This document shows positions 20,822 to 32,150 of a stretch of DNA of 37,155 nucleotides, piece by piece. Numbering within the stretch: the stretch's first letter is position 1; every line of letters starts with the position of its first letter. Both the position numbers and the translations under genes were made by a program. The notes under the pieces were generated by a model. That model was not told the DNA's origin. It did no database searches and saw only the letters and a program-made list of their open reading frames with translations. Origin of the DNA: Porogramme epimiltina. Its lineage: Eukaryota > Basidiomycota > Agaricomycetes > Polyporales > Polyporaceae. The stretch lies in assembly GCA_900155495.1 (NCBI GenBank), contig FTLJ01000245.1, positions 1-37,155 of the forward strand, read 5' to 3'.

Positions 20822-20829
20822 ATATATAC
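20822..20829 (-). promoter_or_regulatory. TATA-like box of DUF6533 copy 2
   Basis: TATATATG on the minus strand, about 70 bp before the ATG at 20755, in the same position as in copies 1 and 4. Confidence 0.45.
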
Positions 20830-20999
20830 CGCAGCCTACGGATATTAGGTACATGTAGAGTGACGTCGGTTAGTGCCCCTACCGAGTTGCCGTCTCAACC
20901 CAGTGCCGTTCATATGCAAGGTTGCAGGAATCTGCGAGTGTACAAGGTGGAGATGGCAGATGGTGGTTGATTAGCCGTGGTAGTGTGAGCGAGATCACC

Positions 21000-22364
21000 A
21001 CGGTGCGATGATGCAGATGTTCGTGTGTTCGCTACATCCATAAATTCATAAGGCGTCAGCATGAGCGTTGAGGTTGTATCTCAGATGTATTACTCACCTC
21101 AAGATTCTACATTGTTGCATGGAGTGATCCGGGCCTAGTAGATGACATCCGCACCGTATGTCCGCTGCTGACGCAGAATCTTCAAATAGGGCTGAAATTT
21201 GCCGCCAAGGTGGTAACCGCCACTGAAGAAGGCTGCACGATTGTTACACGGTCTATGCGGTCTGTACATCCTGCAACGTAGATCAGAAACATTAGAGAAG
21301 CACCACACTTCTGTACTGAGCAAGATCGAAGGATGATGTCGATGTACTCCGAACGGTCAGGCACGCCAGCCTCGAACGAGGCGCCTGCAACTCTCCGGCA
21401 TTTCCCGAGGCCGCCGAGGAGACGACCTCGGCCCGTCAAGTCATCCGCCCCATTCCATTGCTCTCTGTGCATCCACTCTGGTCCTCTTGCTCGGCCAATC
21501 ACAGTCGTATCCTCCTCGCAGTAGCAACACGCCTTCGATCTCGAATGACTGCCACAACGTGTTCCGGAGCCCGCTATCGATCTCGGGATGCAGATGTCCG
21601 GTCTCTCCAGCGTGGTCCTCGTACCACGCCAGAGCCTATCGCGTGCTGCTATCCTGAAACTTGCTCATGAGCCCATGGTCGTCGGTACGTGCTCCCTCTA
21701 CTGCGGTCTCATCCGAGCCACCCTACCAACATGAGCCTCATTCTATTTGTAGCCCTCCTCCACGAGGATACGCCCCTTTTGCCTATTCCCGGCGCGCGCC
21801 ATCGAAATCTCCACACGGCGCAGAACGTCGAGTCACACGTAGATCTAACAGCACGACGCGTGCCATCGCCGCAATTGCCTCAAGGGCAGCATGTCTCCGC
21901 CTACTGAGCGACGAACACGCGGTGTTGTGGACCACCCGCATCTATCGCCGGGCACTGCGAACAGGATCTGGTCCGCCGAAGAGAGGATATGTGCGCGACT
22001 GGTGGTGATGGGCAGAGAACGCAGGACTGGCAACAGAGAGCACCCTGGATACACGTGCGTTTTTCTTCATTTCGTTCACGCGTTTTTCCTCACCTCCAAC
22101 GTCTGGCTCGTGTAGCTGGGAAGGTTTGGGCAAGAAGACAGCCTGCCCGCCCTTCTCTGCAATCTTTCACTCCCTTACCCCAAATGCGCCAGCGGAGCAC
22201 CTTGTCTTTCTCAGACATGACCCTCGTCATCAACGGGGCGAAGCGCGGCGCTTTCCATCGGCCTTCATCTGGTATATATCCCTCTTTCCCCTCCACGTGT
22301 CCGCTCCGGCGTCCCTGTTCCCCCGTTCTACCTTGTAACCCGCATCCGACCAAGGCCGGCGGAA
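21000..22364. other. shortened D and E segments of unit 2
   Basis: Patches match the D and E segments of unit 1, including the minus-strand frame with SCSVQKCGASLMFLIYVAGC (about 21240-21330) and the plus-strand MQMSGLSS block before GTACGTGCTC (21686). No gene is assigned. Confidence 0.3.
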
Positions 22365-22550
22365 GTGCGTGTCGCAGCAGAGCGCACCGCGATCCCGTGC
22401 GGAAAAACTACCCCCGGCTTCTTACGCGACGCGCATCCAGATGTCGATCCCAGCTTCGACGGAAACGGAGGCCTGCGTGGCACGGACAGCGATGGTACAA
22501 TTGCTCCATTCTGCAGCTTTTACCCGAACGTCTCGAGATGTGCGCATTAG
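22365..22550 (+). other. conserved reading-frame block with DSDGTIAPF, unit 2
   Basis: A 61-codon frame, MRVAAERTAIPCGKTTPGFL then VDPSFDGNGGLRGTDSDGTI and APF, is the counterpart of 16589-16744 and 31895-32050. See the unit 1 entry for the argument. Confidence 0.4.
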
Positions 22551-22615
22551 CCTGCATAACGACGACGTGCTGCGCGGGGCGGGCACTTTCACATCGCCTC
22601 GTCACGGTCGTCTTC

Positions 22616-23400
22616 CGCGGATGCCTTGTCTGTGAGGCAGGAAAAGGCGTTTGAATCATTATTGTCCCCGCGACGATACCCCAAGTGGCAAGGGTGCTGG
22701 TGGGTGCCGCTTAGTATTCCGGTTTCCGATGAGGCGCCTTATGCTCACGTGTACCCTCTGCAGGACGTGGTATGCCTTCAAGACGATGGAACGAAGGCAA
22801 ACGTCGGCCTCACTCTGTCCGAGCCCGGATATGGGTGCTCTGTATGGGGTTTATTCGTGCGGGACGTCTTCCACGTCGGACTCTCAGTGAAATGCGTATG
22901 CCGTATTCGCAGAGTCACTCCCTTCCCCTAACAATGCTGTATAATCTCGTACGTGCGTTCGCTTCTCTCACCTCAGTCCTCCCTGGTATATACGCGTTTT
23001 CGTAGACCCTTAAAGTGCGACATAGGTCGTTGTCTGGACTCGGAGATCAACGCTACGACGTGCACCAACATCCACATGTGCTATAGTTCGTGCCGGACTC
23101 GTAACCTATGATTTCTACTGTTCTCGACGGGTGTGTTTCCTTCTAAGCTCCTTCAAAGAAATCGTCTCGCTGATATGTGTTTCTCAGGGTGCACACGATG
23201 GTGTATCGTGCTGGCGTGTGCTGTGACGTATGACGGCGGGTTAGATGTTTACGTCATTAGCAGCCCACCTGTCTCAGGACATGTAGAGAGCGTGTTGACA
23301 GTCAATATATGCGTCGACAGGATCGCTGGTCTACTGGACTGCGCGACCGGGGTGTGTCTACTGTGATTTCGAGTTTCCTTCTCACGCGTCGCACAAGGCA
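22616..23400 (+). pseudogene. A-segment gene block, unit 3 (divergent)
   Basis: RGCLVCEAGKGV is followed at once by TGA. The intron (22700-22763, 64 nt) is at the same place as in the other units, and the next exon reads DVVCLQDDGTKANVGLTLSE, PGYGCSVWGL and VGLSVKCVCRI, matching the SKPGHARAIWGL and AVSLNCTRYVRV blocks of unit 1. Further on, CIVLACAV and a DVHQHP word recur. It is a decayed member of the same unknown family. Confidence 0.35.
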
Positions 23401-23464
23401 ATGACTAAGGGGGCCTAGTACGCACCGCCTTGGTAACGTGCGACCCCGCCGTCGCCCGTTACAG

Positions 23465-24291
23465 TCCCCGACTCCGGTTAGGAGGAGGGCTCTGTCGAGG
23501 AGGTTGGACGACCTCAGCCTTAGCTATCTCAAACATTCCCACCGGAACGCCACCGTCCATATGTTTTGTAGCGATGATTGGCTGCCGTATTTTTATCGCG
23601 TAATAGTGTACGTGTAACGCTATGATCCCGTGAGCTTCTCGGCCGCCGCCTTTTGTTTGTTTTTGTGGAAGTGTTAGTTTTTCTGAGGCATCGTTCCGAC
23701 TGCGGCCGCGTCTTAGTGCGTTGTTCTGTGCGGTTCTGAAATAAATTGGCTCTAAAATTTCCGTGTTGCACACTAGTCTTCGTCTCTCCCGTAGCTTTGT
23801 CGTTTACAGTACAGTAGACTGTCTCATAGTGAACAGGTCCGGGACCCTCGATTTCTTATTCATTATGGTGTTTTCCAGTGCACTACGAAGTGTCTGGACC
23901 TTGGTTCCTGCCCCATGCTATTCATTAGGACATTGTTGTTGTAGTATTGGACATTCGGACATTGGTACTGTACAATTCATCAGCAAAAAGTCGACATTAC
24001 AAATGCCACTTATGTCGACTATTCCCAGCTATTTCCCCCTATTCCATACTATTTGTCAGAAATGGTGTAAAATAGCGAAGATTAGTCGTCCAAAGAGGCA
24101 CTTGTAACGCGGACATTTTGCTGATGCTTCTCGACTTGTCACCACAATTAAGTGCAGGTCAAAATGTCTTCAAATTAAAAAGTTAGGTATCCTCATAAGT
24201 AAAAATTTCTGGCTAGTGTACTTCAAGTTGAATAGAATCAACACTACTATACGCCCTGAATTATCATCACAATCTGAATCGGAGTCGGGGA
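23465..24291. mobile_element. 827-bp insertion with 15-bp terminal inverted repeats
   Basis: The left end TCCCCGACTCCGGTT (23465-23479) is matched by AATCGGAGTCGGGGA (24277-24291) on the other strand at 14 of 15 positions. The interior is richer in A/T than the array, especially 23760-24270. The array sequence stops at ...CGTTACAG before it and resumes at GCGCTTG just after it, and the three other units have no such insert at this place (for example TGTAGTGCGCTTG at about 10074 in unit 1). Only short frames lie inside (largest 114 codons), so it would be non-autonomous. No clear target-site duplication is visible, so the superfamily is not assigned. Confidence 0.6.
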
Positions 24292-24989
24292 TTCGCGCTT
24301 GCGCGGCTACGATGCTTCTCGATACGGAAATACGGCTCTCTTGGTGCAAGGGGTGCGAGGAGTGGATAATTGCCTGCTGATGCTTGCAAGATGCGAACGG
24401 TCACTGTCCCAATGGGCACCGGTGAATTCGTAATGGGCTGTGCCGGCAAAAGAGGGAGAGATGATCTGTAGCCAGTGCATATAGTCCTCCTTGGGGGCAA
24501 TACATTGTAGTGGGTAACGTTGTAACTCGATATACTGCGGAGTGGTTGTGAAATGGGGAGAAAGGTATGGACGGGTAGGCGCGGCGGAACTTGGCGCGGG
24601 GGTCGCACAACCTGGCGCCCCTGACCGATGACCATTGATTACTGAGCTGACACGGGACGTGCATGCGAGCTACCCCACCATTGGAGGCGAGGGCCCCTCT
24701 TGCACGCTTCGGCAGGAGTGCATTGAAAAGAAGGCGAGGCGCCGTCCTCTCGTACGCCGCGCGTCGGCAAGTACCACCGCGGCCCCGCGCGCCGGCGCCG
24801 GAGTCACGGTCCGCAGCCCAGCACTCCGAGGACCACGCCAGCCTCCACTGCCAGCTAGCGCTTGCCTGCGCTCAACCCTCAATCACTACTGCCCTCTCCA
24901 TCTCGAGGGCTCAACTCCCTTCAGCCAACCGCACCTCTCCGAGCAGCCCACCCGCAATCCGCATGTCACCCCGTCACAAGCATTCGGAC

Positions 24990-25231
24990 ACGATCGCTGC
25001 CGTGCAAATACACCGCCAGTCTCCTGTCTGTCACTTCAACACCCTCCGCGTCCGGCAGTTCCAACTGCAGGGGCAGCGGAGTTGCAAATCCTCGATGCTC
25101 ACTTCACTCTGGATATCCCTCCCCATTCGTTACTGGCTGTGGTACGTGCCCTACATCTCATCTCCATACACGCACCGCACCAATGCGTCTACTCCACGCC
25201 TCCGCAGATATCTCAGCCCTCGCACCCATGA
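24990..25231 (+). CDS. conserved terminal exon pair, unit 3
   Basis: Counterpart of 10706-10961. The frame through LDAHFTLDIPPHSLLAV reaches a donor at 25142, and the 66-nt intron (25142-25207) joins it in phase to ISQPSHP and TGA (25229-25231). The unit is otherwise divergent, yet intron place, phase and stop are kept. The upstream start is unknown. Confidence 0.35.
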
Positions 25232-25714
25232 TCATCACCGACCTAGGCGGCGCTCACAGAACAATCCTTCCGCATCCCTTCCAGCTGCACGGAAACTTGA
25301 AGGTTCCACGATAAGGCCACATGCGAAATAACACTCCTTGCGTCGTGCCGCCATTCAAGATATCCAAGCGAATGCCACGATGGAAGCACATGCGTGTTGG
25401 GTTTCGCAGGTGAGCTCTAGGTAGGTATATCCCGGAGATCTACGAGGTGAGTCAATCACTAGTTTCATTGTAAAGCACGCTCTCAAGTGTCGTCAAGGCT
25501 CCCTGGGCTCGCGACAAGCAAGGTCCGTGGTCGAAGAGTCGTGCCGGATCGGACATGGGCGTGCGTTGAGACTTAGGGGCAGAGAACGTGCTTGGGGTAA
25601 TGTTAGGTGCGTCGTTCGCACCATCCTGCTTTTACGTGTTCTCACCTATGATTATGGCAGCGCGCGATGTCGTGAACGAACCTATCTATTCATCTCACGA
25701 CCTGCTCACCAGAT
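25232..25714. other. gap B of unit 3, left part
   Basis: Moderately similar to 10960-11400 of unit 1, including a GTGAGTCAATC donor-like word at 25447 and GATGTCGTGAACGAAC near 25668. No gene is assigned. Confidence 0.3.
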
Positions 25715-26750
25715 GGCAGACCCATCGTCTATCAAACCGCCCGTCGACTCCCGTTGGAGGCACGCCAAGAAGCGACGTCCGTCTTCGCCGTCAGGGCTCC
25801 CGAGTCAGGAGCAGCATAACAGGGCGAGCTCGCAAGTAGACCCGGCCAAGCTATGACTTGCGGACCCTGCCAATCAACGTCTCCCTTTGTCGCCGCTGTC
25901 CAGAGGCTCCTTTTGAACTGACCAGCGCGTATGGGCCACAGCAGGCTGCAGGTGTCCGTACACATTAGTAAGCACCTTCCGATGTCCGCTATTCTCTATC
26001 CGCGCTCACGTTTGACTAGGCCTTTCATAGTAGATCCATCCGTGCCACCGCCTTCCATGATGTCACTCGTTACTGCGTTCAAAGCTCACACCCACTGCAC
26101 AGGAATCCTTAAATACACGTGAGTACGTTGGTTCCCCTGGTGGGTACGACCCCCTTCCCGTTGGGATACCGTACTTACTTTCGGCCGTGTCACTTGTAAG
26201 GGGTCTTGGAACAGCATCAAGATGGATAGGAGCACACGTTCTGAGGACCAGTTCCTCCACGGCTGCGTTTGCGCTGTACAATGTGTGCCGACCAGTCTCG
26301 ATTGGCACCTTCCCACCAGGTGCGGAAGCCGCCAGTCGTCTGATCAAGCGCGTGCGTGTACATTATTGTTTCCCTCAGAGCAAACCAGGGCTCCCACGCA
26401 CATCCTACTGCACTCCTCACCCTTATCTTATAACAGATGTCCACCCCTTAGTTCCTTGCACGGGTGTGCAGTCGCGGGCGGATATATACCGCGCACGCTT
26501 CGACCAGCCTGGTGCACCACGACCTTAAATACAAATAACTACCATATCGGATTAGGGCGCTGCTCTCTGGTCCTCATAGGTGCACGACGTCTGATTTGCA
26601 GACGTATCTCCAGTTATCACACAACGTCTGGAGCCTGCTCAATCTGGGTTTTAAGGCAGGACTGTTGCTGCAAATACTGTATGTCCCAAATCAATGTACT
26701 TAACCGCTATATGTATCCTGTTCTCCCGCCCCCCTCACTTCCATCTATGG
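25715..26750 (+). other. about 1 kb found only in unit 3, with protein-like frames
   Basis: A frame from ATG 25713 starts MADPSSIKPPVDSRWRHAKK and has a possible donor after SSQ (25837). Further exon-like pieces follow: RPFIVDPSVPPPSMMSLVTA ending at GTGAGTACG (26119), and after an intron-like stretch ending near 26199 a frame with SRWIGAHVLRTSSSTAAFAL then YNVCRPVSIGTFPPGAEAAS (26215-26340). They suggest exons of a plus-strand gene absent from the other units. I do not recognise the family and could not make one complete splice model. Confidence 0.35.
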
Positions 26751-27446
26751 GTCGACGGGCACTGTTGGATCGCGTGGACCTTCAGGAAAAGCGTGTACCA
26801 GTACTACAAAATAGCTAATTCTATGTATGCTATTAGCAATGTGATTTGGAGGTGGTGAGGTACAGACAGGAGATAGAACCTACGCTATTCAGGGGATTCG
26901 TTTAATCGAAGAGATAGACTCAAAGTATTTGTGAAGCCTTACCGCGCACACCGGTACCTCGTGTCGATGCGGGGAAATTCGCCAGATTGCTGCGAGCACA
27001 GGTGGCACTTGAACTCAACCTTGGTCCTCACTTTTCACCGTTTCCCAACGCTAGTACTTTCGTCTCATATACCCTTCGTATGCACAGCACGAGGTACTTA
27101 TTTCCCGCTGGGACTTGGAGCACACTGTCCACCCTTAGAGCCTCATTTCGAAGCTTATAGCACCGCGAATAACCATAGAAATAAATAAATTATAGTACTG
27201 TGATTTACTCAAGAACTGAATGAGCCTCCGCGAATAGATAAAACTAGAACTCAGAATGAGACACAAGATACTGACACGGAAGGAGATACCAAGAGCTACA
27301 AGAACCAAGAACGCACACATGCCCGTTGTGCCGGTGAGGCGGAGCAGTGTCGCGTTGAGCTCCACCCGCGCCCGATACCGGGTGATGCGCCCCGACTACA
27401 CCCTCGCCGCAAGAGGCACCATTTCAACACCGTGCATAACATCTTC

Positions 27447-29202
27447 TCAATGATCGACCTCACCCGACTCTCTGTCCTCCACCATTCCGCCTTCCATATC
27501 CTCTGCGTTTGATTGGTCGGTAGCTCCGGTAGTGCCGGGGGTGGCGACGAAGCTCGGGAGAGAATTGTCCGAGTGGGATGAGATGTATGCCGGGTCGTCG
27601 GAGTCTACTCTGACGGGACGGAGGTTGGCTTCCTGGAGGTTGATGAGGAAGCGAGAAATGAGGATTGCTGTGAGGCTGTGGGGTTGTAATATAGTGGGAA
27701 GATGCAGTGAGTGCTGCGAGATACAGGGGGAAGGAACGACGACATACGGTGTGGTGAAGACGGTGATATTGCTCCCAACGGATCCACCTCCGCCCTGAAG
27801 AAATATCTGCATTGGGAATGTCGACGGGCGCCAAATGTAGGGCGAGCGAGAGAAGTACTCACCGAGGTGAAAGTGAATATCATGTCCAAAACATTCAGTA
27901 TCAGAAGCGATCTGAGGCAGGCTTCGTGAGCTTGACATAGTCGGCTTCACAAGATGCAACAATCGTGAAATGCGAAGGAACATACACGAAGTAAACAGTT
28001 CCTACCACACACGAGTCAAATCGTTTCTCAGATTCCAAAAGTATCGGATGCTTACCATCACGCAAGAATACATCCGTCAGGCTCACCCGGCGGCGCATAA
28101 GGGACATCCTCCTCGGAGAGGCTTGGAGAAATAGCTTCCACCAGGTGACGGCAATGACGAGTGCATCAGCGACAATGAGAGAGCCTCGGGATGCAACGAG
28201 CCCTGAACTAGTCGTCAATTCAGGAACACAGACTGAGATAGCTGGTTTTACGCACAGCTATGATTGACCATGATGCATGAGTTCACGCCTGCAATGACTG
28301 ATAGGACGACGAGCTCACCCAATATTCACCTGCTCCGAGGGAGAGAACTGCGACGTCAGGCAACCGAACACCGGGTCGACAAATCCGCTGAATCCAGGTC
28401 CGATTGAAGCCTGTCAGCATGTGTATATGACGCCTTGAGTGCGGGTACATTCCCCAAGACAACGAAGGACACGCACGACATTTACGGCGAGAGGACCGAG
28501 AGAAAGGACAAGGATGAGTGCCGAGAACGCCCTAGAATTGGTGAGAGCGAATGCTCGCATGGCAGAGAACGCTAGATAGCTGATTTTCAGTAGAATGTCT
28601 CGCAGAGAGCGGGTGCACGTGTCACCTACCTGCTGGTGGTATGAATGTGGAGATATACACAATAATATATCCCCATTGGATCACGTCGCACCTACAGCGC
28701 CTGTTGTCATGCCCTGTAGCCACAAACAGCGACTAGGAGAAACATAGCTCACACCTGGGGAGGTGCGAAGATGTCAGTCCAGATGGAATGGGCGGCATGG
28801 GAGTCAGCCTGACTTACTTCAGCACTCACGGATGCCTCGAGGGAAGTCACCAGAGTGAATGCGGAGTACACGAGTATGAGGTATCTATTTGTGAGGAAGA
28901 GGGCGGCTGCACCAGAGAACTTTGGCTTCCAGAAGAGATCGATTTCGTGGTCGGTGGTGATGAGGTGCTCGAAGCAGATGAGTGCTGGGAGGGCGCTGCT
29001 GTGAGCATTGTGCCCTGCATGTGAGAGATGGGACTGACGAATGACCTGACCCTGCGAGGTTGGTACATATTTGTACATGACTACGACAGTGTACCGTCAG
29101 AGTGGACTGGATGGTATCGAGGAGGAGCTGCGCTACTTACAAAGTGTCGAATAAAGCAACGATTGTGGTGCCAGCGTCGGCCGCGGCGGGGTCACTAGAC
29201 AT
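27447..29202 (-). CDS. DUF6533-family integral membrane protein, copy 3 (intact)
   Basis: The same 11-exon layout as copy 1, with no stop or broken splice site found. Exon 1 is 29202-29141. Exon 3, ending 28818, carries EHLITTDHEIDLFWKPKF and LFLTNRYLILVYS. The exon 4 acceptor is CTCCTAG with one extra codon. Exon 7 reads SLIVADALVIAVTWWKLFLQ, the 16-nt exon 8 gives GTVYFV, and the last exon opens with the equivalent of ISRFLINLQEANL. The stop is TGA (27449-27447), directly after Val-Asp-His; copies 1 and 4 have TGG there and continue for 17 codons. The product is about 362 residues. Function unknown, probably a multi-span membrane protein. This is one of two copies that look usable. Confidence 0.82.
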
Positions 29203-29262
29203 CCTGAGTAGTGAGGTCGGAGTATGATGGGAAGCTGAGGGAGTTTGTGCTGTGGCAGTAGC

Positions 29263-29271
29263 TCATATTTA
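29263..29271 (-). promoter_or_regulatory. altered TATA-like box of DUF6533 copy 3
   Basis: The place of TATATATG in the other copies reads TAAATATG here, about 65 bp before the ATG at 29202. It may still work as a TATA element. Confidence 0.35.
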
Positions 29272-29462
29272 CCGAGGCCCACGAATAGTGAAGACAAGCA
29301 GTGCCGTGTCACGTAGCAGTGCTCGTACTGAGTTGCTGTCTGAGTTCGGAGCCGTTCGCGTTCGAGATGTCGGGAATCGGCGAATGTACAATATGGAGAT
29401 GGTAAATGGTGGATCCGCCGATTGACCAGCCGTGGTAGTGTGGGTGAGATATCCATGCTGCG

Positions 29463-30095
29463 ATGATGCAGATGTTCGTCCGTTCGCTCCATCATCCGTA
29501 CGTTCCTATGGGGCACGGCGCTAGCATGAGTGTCGAGTTTGTATCTCAGAAGGCAGCACATACTTTGACGTTCTCCACCATTGCATGGAATGGACCGAGT
29601 TCAACGCCTGATGGGCTGTTCCTGTTGCAAATAGTGTGGTGTATGAGCTCGCGGTTTTCTATTCCGGGATACATGCTGGTGGAGAATTCCATCTGCTATG
29701 GCGATGAGAGTGCCATTTGGGGCGTGCAGGAGGCAGGTAAAGCGCCGCAACCGGGTGTGTATTGTGAATTTGGCCCACTGGCAGTCAAGGAGTCTCGCTT
29801 ACTTTGATTCGACAATGGCTGCTTGCCTCCTTCCTACAGAACTTCCGTCTCAGCTCAAGTTGTGATATATTAAAGTGAGTTGCCCAAGTACAGGCTGGGC
29901 GGGTTGAGTACGTGCTTGAATCATGACTTCGGGTGCTCCGAGGCCAACTCGATTTCCACCATCGATGTATCTACTAGTGCTAGATGTGGTCTTCGACATC
30001 TTGCGGTTCTGTTGTATCTGATACATGTGGAATGCATATGGTCGCCCATGCTCGATCTTGAACCGGAAAGGTTACGCCGCTACGCGATGTCATGA
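29463..30095 (+). CDS. D-segment gene block, unit 3 (frames open)
   Basis: The 114-codon frame 29463-29807 contains TFSTIAWNGPSS, then SRFSIPGYMLVENSICYGDE, SAIWGV and VYCEFGPLAVKESRL. It is open where unit 1 has a TAA (CAG at 29727-29729). The following frame, 29880-30095 (71 codons), contains YRLGGLSTCLNHDFGCSEAN and RHLAVLLYLIHVECIW. The two may be joined by an intron in 29808-29880. Family unknown. Conservation between units 1 and 3 at DNA level is also high, so protein-level constraint is not proven. Confidence 0.4.
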
Positions 30096-30109
30096 TTGGA
30101 GCTGTGATA

Positions 30110-31894
30110 GATGACATGTGCACGGTATGCCCAGTGTTGAGGGAGAAACTTCCGGCAGGGAACTGAAAAATGCGGTTATGGTGGTAGCCTCGACCGAGAT
30201 ATTATGCGGTCTACGCAGTCTGTACATCCTGCGACATGTGTCAACAATATTAGAGAAGCGCACCGCCTCTGTACTGAGCAAGAGTGAAGGATGATCGATG
30301 ATGTTTTGGTTGTGGGCATTGGGCAACGAAGACGGACTAGGGCCGTGGATTCTGCAATTAGTACGACTGTGTTCAACTTTTTTGTATCAGTCACTGTACT
30401 GTACCTGAGCCCCTCGAAAGGCTGCAGTCTCTAGATGATCGCGCTGAGCTGGAGAAAATTTCACAGCTGGTGCAGTTGGTCACTTGAGGACTTCAACTGG
30501 ATGTCTTCGTTGACTAGGGGGGCGCAGCTCAGCTGATGTACAGTGCAGCTGAAGCGATCGAAGGCTCACAGGGCGCCCGGCCATAGATGAGGCCTGAGGA
30601 CGAGCCCACGCGATATGGTGGACGGGCCATCGGGGTTTGCGACCGAGAAAGGATTTGTGCACCTCTGAATGGGTCCACTAAGTAAACGAAGGCCGAACCA
30701 CCGGAAGTACTGGAAGCGCAGCTAGTACTCCGGAGTCCGAGTCAGGCACGCCAGCCCTCCCACTCAAACGGGCGCTTGTGATGACGCGGTGTTTCCCGAG
30801 GGCCCAAGCCGCCGAGGAGACCCATCGTCCGCGTCGCGCGTCCCACTGCTCTTCCTGCATCCACTCCGGTTGTCCTGCTCGACCAATCATACCCGCATTC
30901 TCCCTGCGATAGCACCACACTTTTGATCTCAACTGTCCGCCACGTCGGTTTCTAGAGCCCGCTGTCGATCTCCGGATGCAGATGTCTGGCCTCAGTCGCG
31001 TCCTCCGCTGGCCTCTCGAAGGCGTATCCACGTCGTCCGCCGTATGTTGCGTTCCGGAAGCGGGCTCATGAGATCGTGGCTATCGGTACGTGCTCGATCC
31101 GCTGCATTCTCATCGGAGCCACCCTACCAACATCCGCCTCGTCGCGTTATGCTCTGTTCTCAGCTCCCCTCCACCAAGGCCGCCGTTCTCCTTTCTGCCC
31201 CCCCGCGCGCACAAACAGAACGCAGAACGCCGAAGCACTCGCAGATTTGAAAACACCACGCGAGCCGCCGCTGCCACCGCATGGATAACAGATCTCTGCC
31301 CGCGGAGCCACGAACACCCGGTGTTGCGATCCTCCCGCATCTGAAGCAGGGCTGCGACCAGGATCTCATCCGCCGAAGAGAGACCTCCGCCGACCGACGG
31401 GACCCCCTCGAGCTCCAATCATCTCAATCCCTTTCAGAGATCTGCTCCCATCGGAGGTAGGGTGGCATCCGTGAGGGAGGGGGGGACGCGTGTGAGGTTT
31501 GGCTGGGTGCGAGGAATGCGCCGGGGACTTGTGGTGATGGGCTCAGAACGCAGGGCGAGGATACAGAGGGTATCTTCATTCCACGTGGGTTTTACTTGAT
31601 TTCGTGCACGCAATTCTTGCTCACCTGCACCGTTCGGCTCGCGTAGCTGAGAGGGTTTGAGCTGCAAAACCAACCCGCCCCAATCCTCCCACTGCTGCAA
31701 TGTCTCCCCCCTTCAACTCGAGTGCGCCAGCGGAGCACTTTGTGTTTCCAAGTCATTGCCTACATCATCAAAACGGAGGACGCATCGCGCTTCCCAGCTG
31801 CCGGAGGCTCCCCATACGCCATCCTCTTCCCCTTCCATGCGTCCACATCGACACCCTTGCCCCACTGTCTCGCCGTACGAGCCGCATCATTCTA
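30110..31894. other. rest of D and the E segment of unit 3
   Basis: Counterpart of 14810-16588 of unit 1. It includes a minus-strand frame with HSCSVQRRCASLILLTHVAG (about 30200-30310) that is open in all three units, the degenerate hairpin near 30476-30517, and the GTACGTGCTC donor-like word at 31086. No gene is assigned. Confidence 0.3.
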
Positions 31895-32050
31895 AAGCCA
31901 GAGGAACCCTGCGTCTCCACCGAGCGCACTGCGGTCCCGTGCCGAAACACGCTTTTCGACCCCTCGCGCAGCGGGCATCTAGGTGTCGATCTGGGGCCCA
32001 GTGGACGCCGACGTAGCGCGGACAGCGATGGTATAATCGCCCCCTTCTGA
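31895..32050 (+). other. conserved reading-frame block with DSDGIIAPF, unit 3
   Basis: Counterpart of 16589-16744: CVSTERTAVPCRNTLFDPSR then HLGVDLGPSGRRRSADSDGI and IAPF before TGA (32048-32050). Confidence 0.4.
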
Positions 32051-32150
32051 CGCCGGCGCTCGAACGTCTCGGGAAATAGGCATTGGCCCGGGTGAAGACG
32101 GCGTGGCGCGCGGGGAGGGCACTGTCAAATCGTCTCACCATAGTCGTCTG

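Larger units (their letters stand above)
16844..22615. repeat. large tandem array, unit 2 (about 5.8 kb)
   Basis: Same order as unit 1. The A segment (16844 to about 18000) is close to those of units 1 and 4. The rest (gene copy 2, D, E) is clearly more divergent, and most of the D segment is missing: sequence matching 14310-14810 of unit 1 is largely absent at 21120-21160, which accounts for much of the shorter length. Confidence 0.8.
22616..32150. repeat. large tandem array, unit 3 (about 9.5 kb)
   Basis: Same order as the other units. It is longer because of an 827-bp insertion at 23465-24291 and about 1 kb of extra sequence at 25715-26750. Its A segment is divergent. From about 26750 on (gene copy 3, D, E) it is close to unit 1. 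Confidence 0.8.

Noticed and set aside
23465..24291. assignment of the insertion to hAT or another named superfamily
   Set aside because: No target-site duplication of a diagnostic length is visible and no transposase fragment lies inside.
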